A DNA stretch of 64,000 bases from Sediminitomix flava (GTDB taxonomy: Bacteria > Bacteroidota > Bacteroidia > Cytophagales > Flammeovirgaceae), in assembly GCF_003149185.1 (NCBI RefSeq), contig NZ_QGDO01000006.1, forward strand, positions 1-64,000, in the 5' to 3' direction. Each line of letters starts with the position of its first letter. The stretch's first letter is position 1. Below the pieces are notes generated by a model. It was not told the DNA's origin. It was given only the letters and a program-made list of their open reading frames with translations, and ran no database searches. A program made the translations under genes and the position numbers. This document shows, in pieces, positions 1-10,629 of the stretch.

Positions 1-92
1 TTCACCTCTTCCCATTCCGCACAGAGCAGTTAAGCCCTACCGCGCCGATGGTACTGCCGTAACAGGTGGGAGAGTAGGTCATTGCCAACCTT
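1..92 (+). rRNA. 5S ribosomal RNA, 3' part
   Basis: The first ~92 bases match the 3' part of a bacterial 5S rRNA: the CCGCACAGAGCAGTTAAGCC stretch, the GATGGTACTGC helix and the closing GGTGGGAGAGTAGGTC strand. The 5' end lies before the window, so this is the tail of an rRNA operon on the plus strand. The exact 3' end is uncertain by a few bases. A rho-independent terminator follows at 131-168. Confidence 0.93.
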
Positions 93-130
93 ATTCAAAT
101 AGCAAATGCTACAAGCGAAAGCTATAAACA

Positions 131-168
131 AAAGCTCAGTTGACACAAGATGTTAGCTGAGCTTTTTT
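131..168 (+). terminator. Rho-independent terminator of the rRNA operon
   Basis: A 9-bp stem (AAAGCTCAG at 131-139 pairing with CTGAGCTTT at 157-165) is followed by a T run. It lies ~40 bases after the 5S gene, as expected for the end of an rrn operon. Confidence 0.85.
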
Positions 169-315
169 GTTTTATATATACCTGATCTTTTAGTTTTCTT
201 ATTAAACTATAAGTCATGTTTTTTTAGCTTTATCATTACTTTAGATCAACAGGTTAGATAAAGTAATTCGATTACTTTTTAGCTCAATACTTAGATAAAT
301 AAGCACTGAAATCTA

Positions 316-341
316 CTTTTAGGAACAATTTTTCCTAAAAG
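316..341. repeat. Perfect 10-bp inverted repeat
   Basis: CTTTTAGGAA (316-325) and TTCCTAAAAG (332-341) form a perfect inverted repeat with a 6-base loop. No T run follows on either strand, so it is not a standard terminator. It sits between the rrn terminator and the atpD promoter. The rest of 169-383 shows nothing else recognisable. Confidence 0.5.
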
Positions 342-383
342 ATGAAAAATTACACTTAAGCGTTTAACTTTATTAGCAAGTCT

Positions 384-414
384 TTTGGATTAAACACATA
401 TATCTATAGTTTTG
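384..414 (+). promoter_or_regulatory. Bacteroidota-type promoter of atpDC
   Basis: The -33 box TTTG (384-387), exactly 19 bases, then the -7 box TAGTTTTG (407-414), match the Bacteroidota consensus TTTG-N19-TAnnTTTG without mismatch. Transcription should start near 420, leaving a ~128-base leader before atpD. Confidence 0.75.
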
Positions 415-521
415 CACTTGGAATCCCTGAATGTGATTTAAATCATTCAGAATAGTTCCATTTTTTGTCTTATAAAATTTGAATGATATTCTAATACTTT
501 ATAAGGCAAAGGAGAAAGTAA

Positions 522-2048
<1,527 letters not shown>

Positions 2049-2122
2049 GACAAAACAATATAAGACTAGGGAAAGAGTAGTAAACTCTTTTCCTATTCTT
2101 TTGCCTTTAAAATCTGATCATT

Positions 2123-2374
2123 ATGCATTTAGAATTGCTAACTCCGGATACTAAAGCTTTCGACGGCGAGGTAGAATCTGTAAAGGTTCCTGGTTCAAGA
2201 GGTACTTTCGAGATCCTTCACAATCACGCTGCAGTAGTAAGTACTTTGGTAAAAGGTGAAGTACGCATCCTTTCAAAGGCCAAAGGAGATCAGGTCTTTA
2301 CCATCGATGCTGGTACGGTAGAAGTGTTGGACAACAAAATTGTTGTTTTAGCAGAATCTATCATCAATGAGTAA
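2123..2374 (+). CDS. atpC: F1 ATP synthase epsilon subunit, short form
   Basis: Epsilon subunit of F1 (83 aa), part of the central stalk that couples rotation to catalysis. The protein begins with LELLTPDTKAFDGEVESV and contains the G-x-F-x-I-L-x-N-H-A core of the N-terminal beta sandwich. It ends where the C-terminal two-helix inhibitory domain of ~130-residue epsilon subunits would begin. This short form is usual in Bacteroidota rather than a truncation; there is no frameshift and a terminator follows. The gap from atpD is 74 bases, so the two are probably co-transcribed. Confidence 0.95.
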   Translation: MHLELLTPDTKAFDGEVESVKVPGSRGTFEILHNHAAVVSTLVKGEVRILSKAKGDQVFTIDAGTVEVLDNKIVVLAESIINE

Positions 2375-2418
2375 TAAATCTTTTTCTTCCTAAAATGGGA
2401 GGCAAAAGTATTTTATAT

Positions 2419-2460
2419 AAAAAGCGATATAGGAGAAGTCCTGTATCGCTTTTTTATTTT
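2419..2460 (+). terminator. Terminator of atpDC
   Basis: A long stem (2419-2434 with 2439-2455, core AAAAAGCGATA / TATCGCTTTTT) ends in a T-rich tract. It lies 45 bases after atpC. Confidence 0.85.
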
Positions 2461-2558
2461 AAAGGAAAACAAGATAACCTCTCTTCTGTGTTGTTTTGAT
2501 AATAAGTAGAAAAATATTGAGAAATGTGTGAATACTTATCTCTTCTAATTTTTAGATG

Positions 2559-2566
2559 TAGATTTG
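2559..2566 (+). promoter_or_regulatory. Candidate -7 element upstream of uvrB
   Basis: TAGATTTG fits the TAnnTTTG -7 consensus and lies 80 bases before uvrB. The position expected for -33 (2536-2539) reads TTAT, a poor match, so the call rests on the -7 box alone. Confidence 0.4.
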
Positions 2567-2646
2567 CAGAAGGTAATATGATTTTGTAGAATGCGCATTT
2601 CCAAATTCATAATTGAAAGCAGAAGTACTGAAAAGTTGTAATTGAT

Positions 2647-4671
2647 ATGAAGTTTGAACTAGATGCAAAGTTTAAACCGATGGGTGATCAGCCGAAAGCC
2701 ATCGAGACTTTAGCTAAAGGAATTGAAGACGGAGAGGAATCTCAAGTTTTGTTAGGGGTTACAGGTTCTGGAAAGACATTTACAATGGCAAATGTGATTC
2801 AGGAGGTGCAACGTCCTACACTTGTTTTGAGTCATAACAAAACTTTGGCGGCACAGCTTTACAGTGAGTTCAAACAGTTTTTTCCAAATAATGCTGTTGA
2901 ATACTTCATTTCATATTACGACTATTATCAGCCCGAAGCTTACATTTCAACAACGAATACTTATATAGAGAAAGATCTTTCGATCAATGAAGAAATTGAG
3001 AAGCTTCGATTGGCAGCTACTTCTGCGTTACTTACAGGAAGACGAGATGTAATTGTGGTAGCCTCGGTTTCTTGTATTTATGGTATCGGAAACCCAGATG
3101 AGTTCGGGAAAAATGTATTGAAAATAAAGGAAGGAGATATCATCACTCGAAATCAAATGCTCTTTGGTTTGGTGGACATCCTTTATGCAAGAACAGATGC
3201 TGAGTTCAAACGAGGGAATTTTAGAGTGAAAGGAGATACAGTAGATGTTTATCCTGCCTATGCAGATTTTGCTTACCGTATCTATTTCTGGGGAGATGAG
3301 ATTGAACGAATTCAACGAATTGAGCCTGAAACAGGAAAGAAAATTTCTGATGAAAAAGCAATTACAATTTTTCCTGCAAACCTTTTCGTAACAGGAAAAG
3401 ATACTTTACAACAGTCAATCTATGAGATTCAAGATGATTTGGTTGAACAGATTAAATTCTTTGAATCAGAAAATAGAATGGCTGAAGCAAAGCGAATCAA
3501 AGAACGTACAGAGTTCGATTTAGAAATGATGCGTGAACTAGGTTACTGTTCGGGAGTAGAGAATTATTCAAGGTACTTTGACCGAAGAAAGCCTGGACAG
3601 CGCCCTTTCTGTTTGCTCGACTATTTTGCGGATGATTTCATTTTGATGATTGATGAGAGTCACGTGACTTTACCACAAATCAGAGCAATGTGGGGAGGTG
3701 ACCGTTCACGAAAAGTATCTTTGGTTGATTATGGATTCCGTTTGCCATCAGCATTGGATAACCGACCGCTTACTTTTAATGAATTTGAAAGCTTAGTAAA
3801 TCAGACTGTTTTTGTGAGTGCTACACCAAGTGATTATGAACTTCAGAAAACAGAAGGTGTAGTAGTAGAGCAAGTAATTCGTCCGACAGGATTACTTGAT
3901 CCAGAAATTCAAGTTCGTCCTACGCTCAATCAGATTGATGATTTGATGGAAGAAATTAATCTGACGATTGAGAAAGGAGAAAGAGTATTGATAACGACCT
4001 TGACCAAAAGAATGGCAGAAGAGTTAACGAAATACTTTGAACGAGTGAATGTAAAAGCGAGATATATTCACTCCGAAATCAAATCTTTGGAGCGTGTTGA
4101 GATATTGAGAGATCTTCGATTGGGACTTTTTGATGTATTGGTCGGAGTCAATCTTTTGAGAGAGGGACTTGATTTACCAGAAGTTTCTTTAGTGGCAATT
4201 ATGGATGCCGATAAGGAAGGTTTCCTTCGAAATGAGAGATCATTGGTACAAACAATTGGTCGTGCTGCTCGTAACTCAGAAGGAAGGGTAATCATGTATG
4301 CTGATAAAATTACGAAGTCAATGGATAAGGCAATTAGTGAGACTAATCGACGTCGTAAGATTCAGATGGCATATAATGAAGAACATGGTATTACCCCAAA
4401 AACTGTGAAGAAGAATATCGATATGCTAGATCAAAGTCCTGCTGAAAGTACAACATCGAAAGAAAGTACTTACTATGAAGAGCCAACTCCAACGGTTGCT
4501 GCAGATCCTGTAGTAGCTTATATGAATTTAGATCAGTTGGATAAATTAATTCAGCAGACAAAGAAGAAAATGGAGAAGGCTGCAAAAGATTTAGACTTTA
4601 TGGAAGCCGCTCGTTTGAGAGACGAGATGTTTGAATTGGAAAAACTGAAGAAGAAACAAGCTAGTAAATAG
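2647..4671 (+). CDS. uvrB: Excinuclease ABC subunit B
   Basis: UvrB (674 aa), the damage-verifying helicase-like subunit of UvrABC nucleotide excision repair. Visible features are the Walker A motif GVTGSGKT at residues 37-44, the beta-hairpin region [11 protein letters not shown] near 92-102 that inserts behind damaged DNA, DESH in motif II, the QTIGRAARN motif VI, and a C-terminal UVR domain (about 625-665, [16 protein letters not shown]) that contacts UvrC. It is full length. The next gene starts at the base after its stop codon, so the two are probably translationally coupled. Confidence 0.98.
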   Translation: MKFELDAKFKPMGDQPKAIETLAKGIEDGEESQVLLGVTGSGKTFTMANVIQEVQRPTLVLSHNKTLAAQLYSEFKQFFPNNAVEYFISYYDYYQPEAYISTTNTYIEKDLSINEEIEKLRLAATSALLTGRRDVIVVASVSCIYGIGNPDEFGKNVLKIKEGDIITRNQMLFGLVDILYARTDAEFKRGNFRVKGDTVDVYPAYADFAYRIYFWGDEIERIQRIEPETGKKISDEKAITIFPANLFVTGKDTLQQSIYEIQDDLVEQIKFFESENRMAEAKRIKERTEFDLEMMRELGYCSGVENYSRYFDRRKPGQRPFCLLDYFADDFILMIDESHVTLPQIRAMWGGDRSRKVSLVDYGFRLPSALDNRPLTFNEFESLVNQTVFVSATPSDYELQKTEGVVVEQVIRPTGLLDPEIQVRPTLNQIDDLMEEINLTIEKGERVLITTLTKRMAEELTKYFERVNVKARYIHSEIKSLERVEILRDLRLGLFDVLVGVNLLREGLDLPEVSLVAIMDADKEGFLRNERSLVQTIGRAARNSEGRVIMYADKITKSMDKAISETNRRRKIQMAYNEEHGITPKTVKKNIDMLDQSPAESTTSKESTYYEEPTPTVAADPVVAYMNLDQLDKLIQQTKKKMEKAAKDLDFMEAARLRDEMFELEKLKKKQASK

Positions 4672-5853
4672 ATGAGAGCGATAGGTAAATTAACATTGTG
4701 GAGCATTACTCTTTTGCTATTGTTCTCCTCGTGTCAGAATGATATTAATCAAAGTGAGAAAGTAGTTCTTGACGAGACTCTAGGTGAGTTAAGTTTAGAA
4801 AATCAAGATGAGCGTTCTCTAGCTTATTTGAATAGTTTACTTGATGAGCAAGGAGATCGAACAGCTCAGAACTATTATCAACGAGCGAGAATTTTTTTAG
4901 CTCAAGAGCAATATCAACGTTCAATGGAAGATATCCAGAAGGCAATTGATAAATCGCCGAATGAAGGGAAATTCTATTTCGTACTAGGGAAATTACAGTA
5001 TCAGAAAGGTTTATATAAAAAGGCCTTTGAGGCCATTCAAAAATCAGAAGCATTTGGTTATCGTCACCCCGATAATTTTACAATTGAGGGAGTGGGTACT
5101 TATGAAGAAGGAAATCACGAACTAGCATTGACATTTCTGAAGCAATCAGATATTCTTCATGACAACGATAGTGTTACTTATTTATACCTTGGGCTGATTT
5201 ATCAAGAACAGAACGATACTACTCAAGCAATGCCGATGTTTAGAAGAGCTGCACAATTTAAGTCATTGGAAGCTCAAGCTTACGGAAATATGCAGTTGAC
5301 CTATAATAGCCTCAGGCAACCATATAAATCGTTAAGTTTATTGGAAAACCTAGATGAGCAAACAAGGAATAATTCCGAAGTTATCTGTCTTCAGACTGCA
5401 AAAGCGTTGGAAATGATTGGGAGGAGGGATAGTGCCAATGTTTGGTATGGCAAAGTTTTAAAGCTTAATCCAGGACAATGGGATGCCCAAGAAAAATTAG
5501 GCGAATATTATTATCAGAGAAGGGATATGGAAGTAGCTGCAGAAATTTATGCAAATGCCATTAAAACCAATCCTGAGAAAGCCTTACCTTATTTTAAATT
5601 GGGAGTCATTCAAGAATTCTACAAAGCCAATATTGATAGTGCTCAATCTTTATTTATAAAAGCAGCTAAGCGTGATACATTAGATAGCTCAATTCAGATG
5701 GCCGTTCGTAGAATTGATAAAAAAGTAAGTAGAAGGAATTATTTTAGAGATAATCCTGAAGCTTTGGTGAGGTATAGGGCAAGGCAGAAAGCAAAGCAAG
5801 ATTCTATTCAGAAAGCTCAACAAGCAACTCAAGTAGTTACAGAAGAGGAATAA
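4672..5853 (+). CDS. Tetratricopeptide-repeat lipoprotein
   Basis: A 393-aa protein with a lipoprotein signal (hydrophobic segment ending in LLFSSC, Cys at ~21), so probably anchored to the envelope. About eight TPR-like units follow (for example NYYQRARIFLAQEQYQRSMEDI and LGKLQYQKGLYKKAFEAI), typical of protein-protein scaffolds. The C-terminus is Lys/Gln-rich (ARQKAKQDSIQKAQQ). The start codon abuts the uvrB stop with no gap. The specific role is unknown, and the link to DNA repair is probably only positional. A terminator follows within 10 bases. Confidence 0.88.
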   Translation: MRAIGKLTLWSITLLLLFSSCQNDINQSEKVVLDETLGELSLENQDERSLAYLNSLLDEQGDRTAQNYYQRARIFLAQEQYQRSMEDIQKAIDKSPNEGKFYFVLGKLQYQKGLYKKAFEAIQKSEAFGYRHPDNFTIEGVGTYEEGNHELALTFLKQSDILHDNDSVTYLYLGLIYQEQNDTTQAMPMFRRAAQFKSLEAQAYGNMQLTYNSLRQPYKSLSLLENLDEQTRNNSEVICLQTAKALEMIGRRDSANVWYGKVLKLNPGQWDAQEKLGEYYYQRRDMEVAAEIYANAIKTNPEKALPYFKLGVIQEFYKANIDSAQSLFIKAAKRDTLDSSIQMAVRRIDKKVSRRNYFRDNPEALVRYRARQKAKQDSIQKAQQATQVVTEEE

Positions 5854-5862
5854 TAGAAAAAT

Positions 5863-5903
5863 GAAAATCTCGATTGATCGTTCTTGAATCAATCGAGATT
5901 TTC
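5863..5903. terminator. Bidirectional terminator between convergent genes
   Basis: A perfect 16-bp stem (GAAAATCTCGATTGAT at 5863-5878 with its complement at 5888-5903) carries A/T-rich flanks on both sides. The queG stop codon (5889-5891, minus strand) lies inside the stem, so the queG end also encodes half of the terminator. Confidence 0.88.
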
Positions 5904-6842
5904 TTCTTTAGGACTTAAAGAAAAACGGATGTTTCTCTCCAGGCCTTCTAATTTTGTTCTTTTTACAGCAGACTTTCTAAAAATCTCATTGAATACCTCT
6001 CTTGTGATTTCTTGCCAATCTTCTTTTTTCATTTGTGAAAGCTGTTCATGGGGCAGAAATTCGGATGTAGAATGTGGCTTTGAGAAACGATTCCAAGGAC
6101 AAACATCTTGACAAGTATCGCAGCCAAAAATCCAATTGTCTGTTTTTCCTTTAAATTCTGATGGTATATTATCTTTTAACTCAATAGTCAGGTAGGAAAG
6201 ACATTTACTTCCATCAACCACACCTTCTTTTACAATTGCATCAGTAGGACATGCATCAATACATCGTGTACATCTTCCGCAGAAATCTTTGGTAAATGGA
6301 GTATCTGCTTCTAATTCTAGATCAAGAATAAGTTCAGCTAAAAAGTAGAAACTCCCATTTTGTTTACTGAGCAGCAGACTGTTTTTTCCAATCCATCCCA
6401 ATCCACTTTTTTGTGCCCAAGCACGCTCCATTACGGGTGCTGAGTCTACAAAAACTCTTCCGTCAACTTCACCTATTTCGGCTTGAATGTCGTCTACGAA
6501 AGTTTTGAGTTTATCTTTTATAATAAAGTGGTAATCCTTGCCGTAGGCGTATTTAGCAATCTTAAGTTCGTTTTCTTGAGCAAGGTCTTTTTCAGGATAA
6601 TAGTTGAGCATTAGCATTACAACAGACTTGGCTCCGGGAACAAGTTTTCTAGGATCAAGACGTTTATCGAAATGGTTTTCCATGTAGCTCATTTTGCCAT
6701 GCATTCCTTGCGTCAACCATTTTTCCAAACCTTGAGCTTCTTCTTCTAAAAAGTCAGCTTTTGCAATACCACAAAAGTCAAAGCCTAATTCGTTGGCTTT
6801 GTGTTTTATCCATTCTGTTCTTTTTCTAAGCTGATGATTCAT
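5889..6842 (-). CDS. queG: Epoxyqueuosine reductase
   Basis: QueG (317 aa) carries out the last step of queuosine synthesis, reducing epoxyqueuosine in the tRNA wobble position with a cobalamin cofactor and two [4Fe-4S] clusters. The cluster ligands are visible: C188, C191, C194 and C198 ([11 protein letters not shown]), plus C214, C241, C244 and C248 (CDTCQDVC). The VDSAPVMER motif near 132-140 supplies the conserved active-site Asp. It is shorter than E. coli QueG because it lacks the C-terminal HEAT-like part, as is usual in this phylum. Transcribed convergently with the TPR lipoprotein gene. Confidence 0.96.
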   Translation of the reverse strand: MNHQLRKRTEWIKHKANELGFDFCGIAKADFLEEEAQGLEKWLTQGMHGKMSYMENHFDKRLDPRKLVPGAKSVVMLMLNYYPEKDLAQENELKIAKYAYGKDYHFIIKDKLKTFVDDIQAEIGEVDGRVFVDSAPVMERAWAQKSGLGWIGKNSLLLSKQNGSFYFLAELILDLELEADTPFTKDFCGRCTRCIDACPTDAIVKEGVVDGSKCLSYLTIELKDNIPSEFKGKTDNWIFGCDTCQDVCPWNRFSKPHSTSEFLPHEQLSQMKKEDWQEITREVFNEIFRKSAVKRTKLEGLERNIRFSLSPKEENLD

Positions 6843-6900
6843 TGTCTAATTCCCTTCAAAACAATCACAAAATTACGAAATGTAATTGGGATTAGAAGTC

Positions 6901-7188
6901 TTACTTAGCGGTTGATAACCATTTTGGTGCTTGAAAAAATGAAGATGAAGGGAAATGGTCATGAAACCCAGGAAGGTCTTGAAAAGGTGCTATCGTTTCG
7001 GGCATTGAAAGATGACGGGTATGTCGAGACTCAGTAGTTAGGCAAAAGTCGGTAAGTAGGTAATGTTGGCTAATCACTTTTTCTTGCTGATAAAAACTAG
7101 CTGAATCCGCAATATAAGAATATGCAAGTAGCCCAAAGAGGAAAATACTTTCTAAACCCAAAAACCAAAATAACTTTTTCCTTAACAT
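6901..7188 (-). CDS. Small single-pass membrane protein, unknown function
   Basis: I do not recognise this 95-residue protein. It begins MLRKKLFWFLGLESIFLF and has one membrane segment (about residues 5-25), then a ~70-residue non-membrane tail with no known motif. I chose the ATG at 7188. The frame stays open upstream to a TTG at 7233 (110 aa), but that codon directly abuts AAAGG, which is too close to act as a ribosome-binding site. It lies 58 bases upstream of queG on the same strand and could share its transcript. It might be a spurious frame. Confidence 0.45.
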   Translation of the reverse strand: MLRKKLFWFLGLESIFLFGLLAYSYIADSASFYQQEKVISQHYLLTDFCLTTESRHTRHLSMPETIAPFQDLPGFHDHFPSSSFFQAPKWLSTAK

Positions 7189-7275
7189 TGCTTGTTTGTC
7201 TTTATCTGAGAGGTAGTTGTCTTGATAAAACAACCTTTAAACAAAATTACACTCTATACGTTTAATATGCCTGTG

Positions 7276-7298
7276 TAAGATTCTTTTTTAGAATCTTA
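7276..7298. repeat. 9-bp inverted repeat in the 7189-7578 intergenic region
   Basis: TAAGATTCT (7276-7284) and AGAATCTTA (7290-7298) form a perfect inverted repeat around a five-T loop. It lies between the divergent small membrane-protein gene and clpS and has no terminator-like T run after it. It may be an operator or an mRNA hairpin. I see no clear promoter boxes or other features in the remaining gap. Confidence 0.4.
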
Positions 7299-7578
7299 GA
7301 AGTACATTGAAAGTGAATTATTAAGACTGTTCAACTGTTCATAGTAGTGCTTCGCCCAAGCTCATTTAGGAATATTAGGGAGGTAAAAGTAGCAATTACA
7401 TAATAAAACTAATCTTTTTCTAAAGAATAAAAAGAAAACTTGTTCCAAGTATAGGGATTGGGTAATTTTAAAATTGTTAATGTTGTGTAAGTTCCAAAGT
7501 GTTTTTGTACCGAATCGGACTTATAAAATGTTACGAAGAAGAGAATAGGTAATTTCTGGAAATATAATAGCAAGAATT

Positions 7579-7866
7579 ATGATCATGAGCACCCAAGAAG
7601 AAATTGAAGTTCTAGAACTAGATGAGACCGAGATTGATTCTTCGCTCAACCGAGAGTTGATTGTATATAATGATGATGTTAATACTTTTGAGCATGTGAT
7701 CAGTGCTCTTGTAGACATTTGTAATCATACTTCTCATCAGGCAGAACAATGCACATTGATAATCCATTATAAAGGAAAATGTGCTGTGAAAAATGGAACA
7801 TTCGATGAATTGGCTCCAATGAGAAATGCGATCTGTGACCGAGGTATTTCTGCTGAGGTTTTGTAA
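7579..7866 (+). CDS. clpS: ATP-dependent Clp protease adaptor ClpS
   Basis: ClpS (95 aa) delivers N-degron substrates to ClpAP-type proteases in the cytoplasm. The core (LIVYNDDVNTFEHVISAL at about 29-46) holds the D-D-V/T-x-x-F signature of the substrate pocket, and the C-terminal half (CTLIIHYKGKCAVKNG) matches the family fold. A short acidic N-terminal tail precedes the core, as expected. A second ATG two codons in (M3) is an equally possible start. recR follows after 95 bases. Confidence 0.94.
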   Translation: MIMSTQEEIEVLELDETEIDSSLNRELIVYNDDVNTFEHVISALVDICNHTSHQAEQCTLIIHYKGKCAVKNGTFDELAPMRNAICDRGISAEVL

Positions 7867-7961
7867 AGATTTGAATTTCAAATTATAATAATTGCCGTAT
7901 TTGACTTAAAAACTGAGACAGATACGGTATTGTATTTTTAAATAAACGTAAAACAATACAA

Positions 7962-8570
7962 ATGAACTTTCCTTCTAAACTTGTAGAAGATGCCGTAATG
8001 GAGGTGGCCAAATTACCTGGGATAGGGAAGAAAACGGCTTTAAGATTAGTTCTTTTCTTACTTCGTGAGGAGAAAGATACTACTGCTGATCTTGCTTCTG
8101 CTCTAGTAAAACTTAGAGAGGAAATAAAGTATTGTGTGAGGTGTCACAATGTATCAGATCAAGAACTTTGTTCTATTTGTAGCAATAAAGGGCGAGACGA
8201 ACAAGTGATTTGTGTGGTTGAAAGTATTACTGATGTGATGGCAATTGAAAACACATCGTCTTACAATGGACTATATCATGTTTTAGGAGGTGTCATTTCT
8301 CCAATTGAAGGAATTGGGCCTACAGACCTAAACTTAGATCATCTCATCGAACGTGTAAAAGAAGAAAAAACATCAGAAATAATATTGGCGCTAAGTGCTT
8401 CAATGGAAGCAGATACGACTGCTTTTTATATTACACAAAAGTTGAGTATCTTAGGCGTTAAAGTTTCAACTATTGCGAGAGGAATCCCAGTTGGTAGTGA
8501 CTTGGAACACACCGATGAGGTAACTCTTGGACGAAGCATACTAAGCAGAGTAACATATCAAACGCAATAA
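7962..8570 (+). CDS. recR: Recombination mediator RecR
   Basis: RecR (202 aa) acts with RecO and RecF to load RecA at single-stranded gaps. It shows the N-terminal helix-hairpin-helix (KLPGIGKKTALRL), a four-Cys zinc site (C58, C61, C70, C73), and the Toprim domain with its CVVES acidic motif, followed by the GIGPTDL and SMEADTTAFYI stretches. The length is standard. A short gap (28 bases) separates it from the DUF4783 gene, suggesting co-transcription. Confidence 0.97.
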   Translation: MNFPSKLVEDAVMEVAKLPGIGKKTALRLVLFLLREEKDTTADLASALVKLREEIKYCVRCHNVSDQELCSICSNKGRDEQVICVVESITDVMAIENTSSYNGLYHVLGGVISPIEGIGPTDLNLDHLIERVKEEKTSEIILALSASMEADTTAFYITQKLSILGVKVSTIARGIPVGSDLEHTDEVTLGRSILSRVTYQTQ

Positions 8571-8598
8571 CTATGTTTGACTAACACCAAAAAATCAT

Positions 8599-8997
8599 AT
8601 GGAGCAGATATTCAATTATAAGTCTTTATATTCCTTTTTCTTGGTATTCTTTATGAGTATAGGTATTACTCTTGCGCAAACTAGTGTGGTTGATCAAGTG
8701 GGGAAAGCAATGAAAGCGCACGATGCATCTTCAATTACATCATTGATGGCATCTAAAGTAAAAATTAATATAAAGAATCAGAAAGGAGAGTACGATCAGA
8801 AAGGAGCTGAAGCGATCTTAAATAATTTCTTCAAAAATTATCCTCCATCATCATTCCAATATCTTCATAAAGGAAATGATAGTAGTGTACAAGCTTACAC
8901 CATCGGAAGATATAAATCTGATAAAGGTAGTTTTCGAGTCTATGTATTGATCAAAGATGGAAAGATAGATACATTAGATTTCAAAGAAGAAGGGTGA
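8599..8997 (+). CDS. DUF4783 secreted protein
   Basis: A 132-residue protein with an N-terminal signal peptide ending in ITLAQ (about residues 8-27) and an NTF2-like alpha/beta fold suggested by the pattern VGKAMKAHDASSITSLMASKVKI ... GRYKSDKGSFRVYVLIKDGKI. This fits DUF4783, a Bacteroidota family often found beside nadC, as here. It is presumably periplasmic; its function is unknown. Its stop codon lies in the left arm of the terminator at 8993-9018. Confidence 0.85.
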   Translation: MEQIFNYKSLYSFFLVFFMSIGITLAQTSVVDQVGKAMKAHDASSITSLMASKVKINIKNQKGEYDQKGAEAILNNFFKNYPPSSFQYLHKGNDSSVQAYTIGRYKSDKGSFRVYVLIKDGKIDTLDFKEEG

Positions 8998-9018
8998 TCT
9001 TAAAAGATCACCTTTTTT
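8993..9018 (+). terminator. Terminator overlapping the end of the DUF4783 gene
   Basis: GGTGATCT (8993-9000) pairs with AGATCACC (9005-9012) around a tight TAAA loop, followed by a T run. The TGA stop (8995-8997) is part of the stem. Confidence 0.8.
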
Positions 9019-9030
9019 AATTCAGTCTCT

Positions 9031-9060
9031 TTTGGTAGCAAAAAAGAACCTCTATTTTTG
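9031..9060 (+). promoter_or_regulatory. Promoter of nadC
   Basis: TTTG (9031-9034), an 18-base spacer and TATTTTTG (9053-9060) match the Bacteroidota -33/-7 consensus. It lies immediately after the preceding terminator and ~47 bases before nadC. Confidence 0.7.
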
Positions 9061-9106
9061 CAGTCATATCATTTGGAGACTTTTTTTCTGTTTAAAAATT
9101 TAGGTT

Positions 9107-9967
9107 GTGAAATACGATTACTTAACGAAAGAAGCCATTGAAGCCTTTATTAAAAGTGCTTTAGAAGAAGATATACAATCAGGAGATCATTCGACTTTAG
9201 CCTCTGTACCAGCAGATGCTAAAGACAAAGGGCAGATCTTGATGAAGGATGAGGGAGTTATTGCTGGTTTAGAAATGGGGCAATACATTTTTGAACAGGT
9301 AGACCCAAACTTAAAAGTCGAGATACATTTTAAAGATGGTGATCTTGTGAAGAAAGGAGATGTGGTGATGAATATCGAAGGCTCAGCACGTTCTATCCTA
9401 ATAGCAGAAAGACTTGTCTTGAACTGTATGCAACGTATGAGTGGAATTGCTACGCATACACGCAAAATTGTAGACTTATTAGAAGGAACAAAGACACAAA
9501 TTCTTGATACCAGAAAAACAACACCTAATTTCCGAATGATGGAAAAGTGGGCTGTGAAAATTGGTGGAGGGAATAATCATCGATATGGATTGTTCGATAT
9601 GGTCATGCTTAAAGATAATCATATTGATTATAGCGGAAGTATCACAAAAGCAGTTCAACAAACTCAAGCTTACTTGAAGGAAAATAATCTAGATCTTGAA
9701 ATAGAAGTAGAAACTAGAGATTTAGATGAAGTAAAAGAAGCTTTGGAAGTAGGAGGAGTAGATGTAATCATGCTTGATAACATGGACTATGATACCATGA
9801 AGACTGCTGTTCAGATGATTGATGGAAAATGTCGTACTGAAGCCTCTGGAGGAATTACTATTGATAAGGTAAGATCTGTAGCTGAATGCGGAGTCGATTT
9901 TATTTCATTAGGAGCACTTACGCACTCAAGTGGTATATTGGATATCAGTTTAAAAGCGGTAAAATAA
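9107..9967 (+). CDS. nadC: Nicotinate-nucleotide pyrophosphorylase (carboxylating)
   Basis: NadC (286 aa), quinolinate phosphoribosyltransferase, converts quinolinate and PRPP to nicotinate mononucleotide in de novo NAD synthesis. Family signatures are EEDIQSGDHST near the N-terminus, LNCMQRMSGIAT, the DTRKTTPNFR substrate loop, KIGGGNNHRYGLFDMVMLKDNH, and the C-terminal ASGGIT / FISLGALTHS barrel motifs. The start is a GTG; an in-frame TAG six bases upstream rules out a longer form. It has its own promoter after the DUF4783 terminator. Confidence 0.97.
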   Translation: MKYDYLTKEAIEAFIKSALEEDIQSGDHSTLASVPADAKDKGQILMKDEGVIAGLEMGQYIFEQVDPNLKVEIHFKDGDLVKKGDVVMNIEGSARSILIAERLVLNCMQRMSGIATHTRKIVDLLEGTKTQILDTRKTTPNFRMMEKWAVKIGGGNNHRYGLFDMVMLKDNHIDYSGSITKAVQQTQAYLKENNLDLEIEVETRDLDEVKEALEVGGVDVIMLDNMDYDTMKTAVQMIDGKCRTEASGGITIDKVRSVAECGVDFISLGALTHSSGILDISLKAVK

Positions 9968-10087
9968 AAAATCATCTTTCTAAGAAGAGATTTTAATAAT
10001 CAAGGATCACAAAAGTCATTCAGATTGCTTTAATTTGTGTTTTGATTACGAAAAACGTATTGACATTTAGTATAGGATTGTTTTAAG

Positions 10088-10570
10088 ATGATTATTAAGA
10101 CTAAAAAATATCAGCTGGAAACACAAACATTCGTGAAGTTGGGAATGGAGAGTATTCTCAAACAAACGTGGTGGGTGTGGTTTATTCCTGTCGCAATTAT
10201 GCTTATTCCTATCTTCGTAGAAGGTGCTTTAGGATGGTGTATCGGAATTGCATTGACTTTGAGTATTCTTTATGTATTGTTCTGGTGGATTCAGTTTACT
10301 GGAATGACGCAAATGGAACAGAATAAGGTGTTATTTGAAAAGCTAGCTTACGAAATTGACAGTCGTCAAATTATGATGAAGCTAAATGCAAAACAAGGAA
10401 TGCCAATGGGCTGGGATAAAATTACAAAAGTAGAGAAGAGAAAAGATGCTTTTGTACTTTATATGAGTAGAGTTCAGTTTATCCATTTGCCATTCAGAGT
10501 TTTCAAGAATGAGAATGACATCAGATTCATGGAAGCTATTTTGAAAAGAAAGAATTTTCTAGCGGCATAA
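10088..10570 (+). CDS. YcxB-like membrane protein
   Basis: A 160-residue protein with two hydrophobic segments (about 28-47 and 52-70) containing WWVWFIPVAIM, followed by a cytoplasmic beta-rich domain (LAYEIDSRQIMMKLNAKQGMPMGWDKITKVEKRKDAFVLYMS...FIHLPFRVF). This resembles the YcxB-like C-terminal domain, which is related to PH folds. The role is not known. The ATG lies ~10 bases after a purine-poor AT-rich tract, and there is no obvious operon partner. Confidence 0.7.
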   Translation: MIIKTKKYQLETQTFVKLGMESILKQTWWVWFIPVAIMLIPIFVEGALGWCIGIALTLSILYVLFWWIQFTGMTQMEQNKVLFEKLAYEIDSRQIMMKLNAKQGMPMGWDKITKVEKRKDAFVLYMSRVQFIHLPFRVFKNENDIRFMEAILKRKNFLAA

Positions 10571-10590
10571 TTAAGTACTGAAAAGGTATA

Positions 10591-10629
10591 AAAAAACTTC
10601 TGGAGTAAATGAACTTCAGAAGTTTTTTT
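10591..10629. terminator. Bidirectional terminator between convergent genes
   Basis: AAAAAACTTCTG (10591-10602) pairs with CAGAAGTTTTTT (10617-10628). The A run on one side and T run on the other let it work for both the YcxB-like gene (plus) and the FecR stub (minus), whose stop codon begins in it. Confidence 0.88.
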
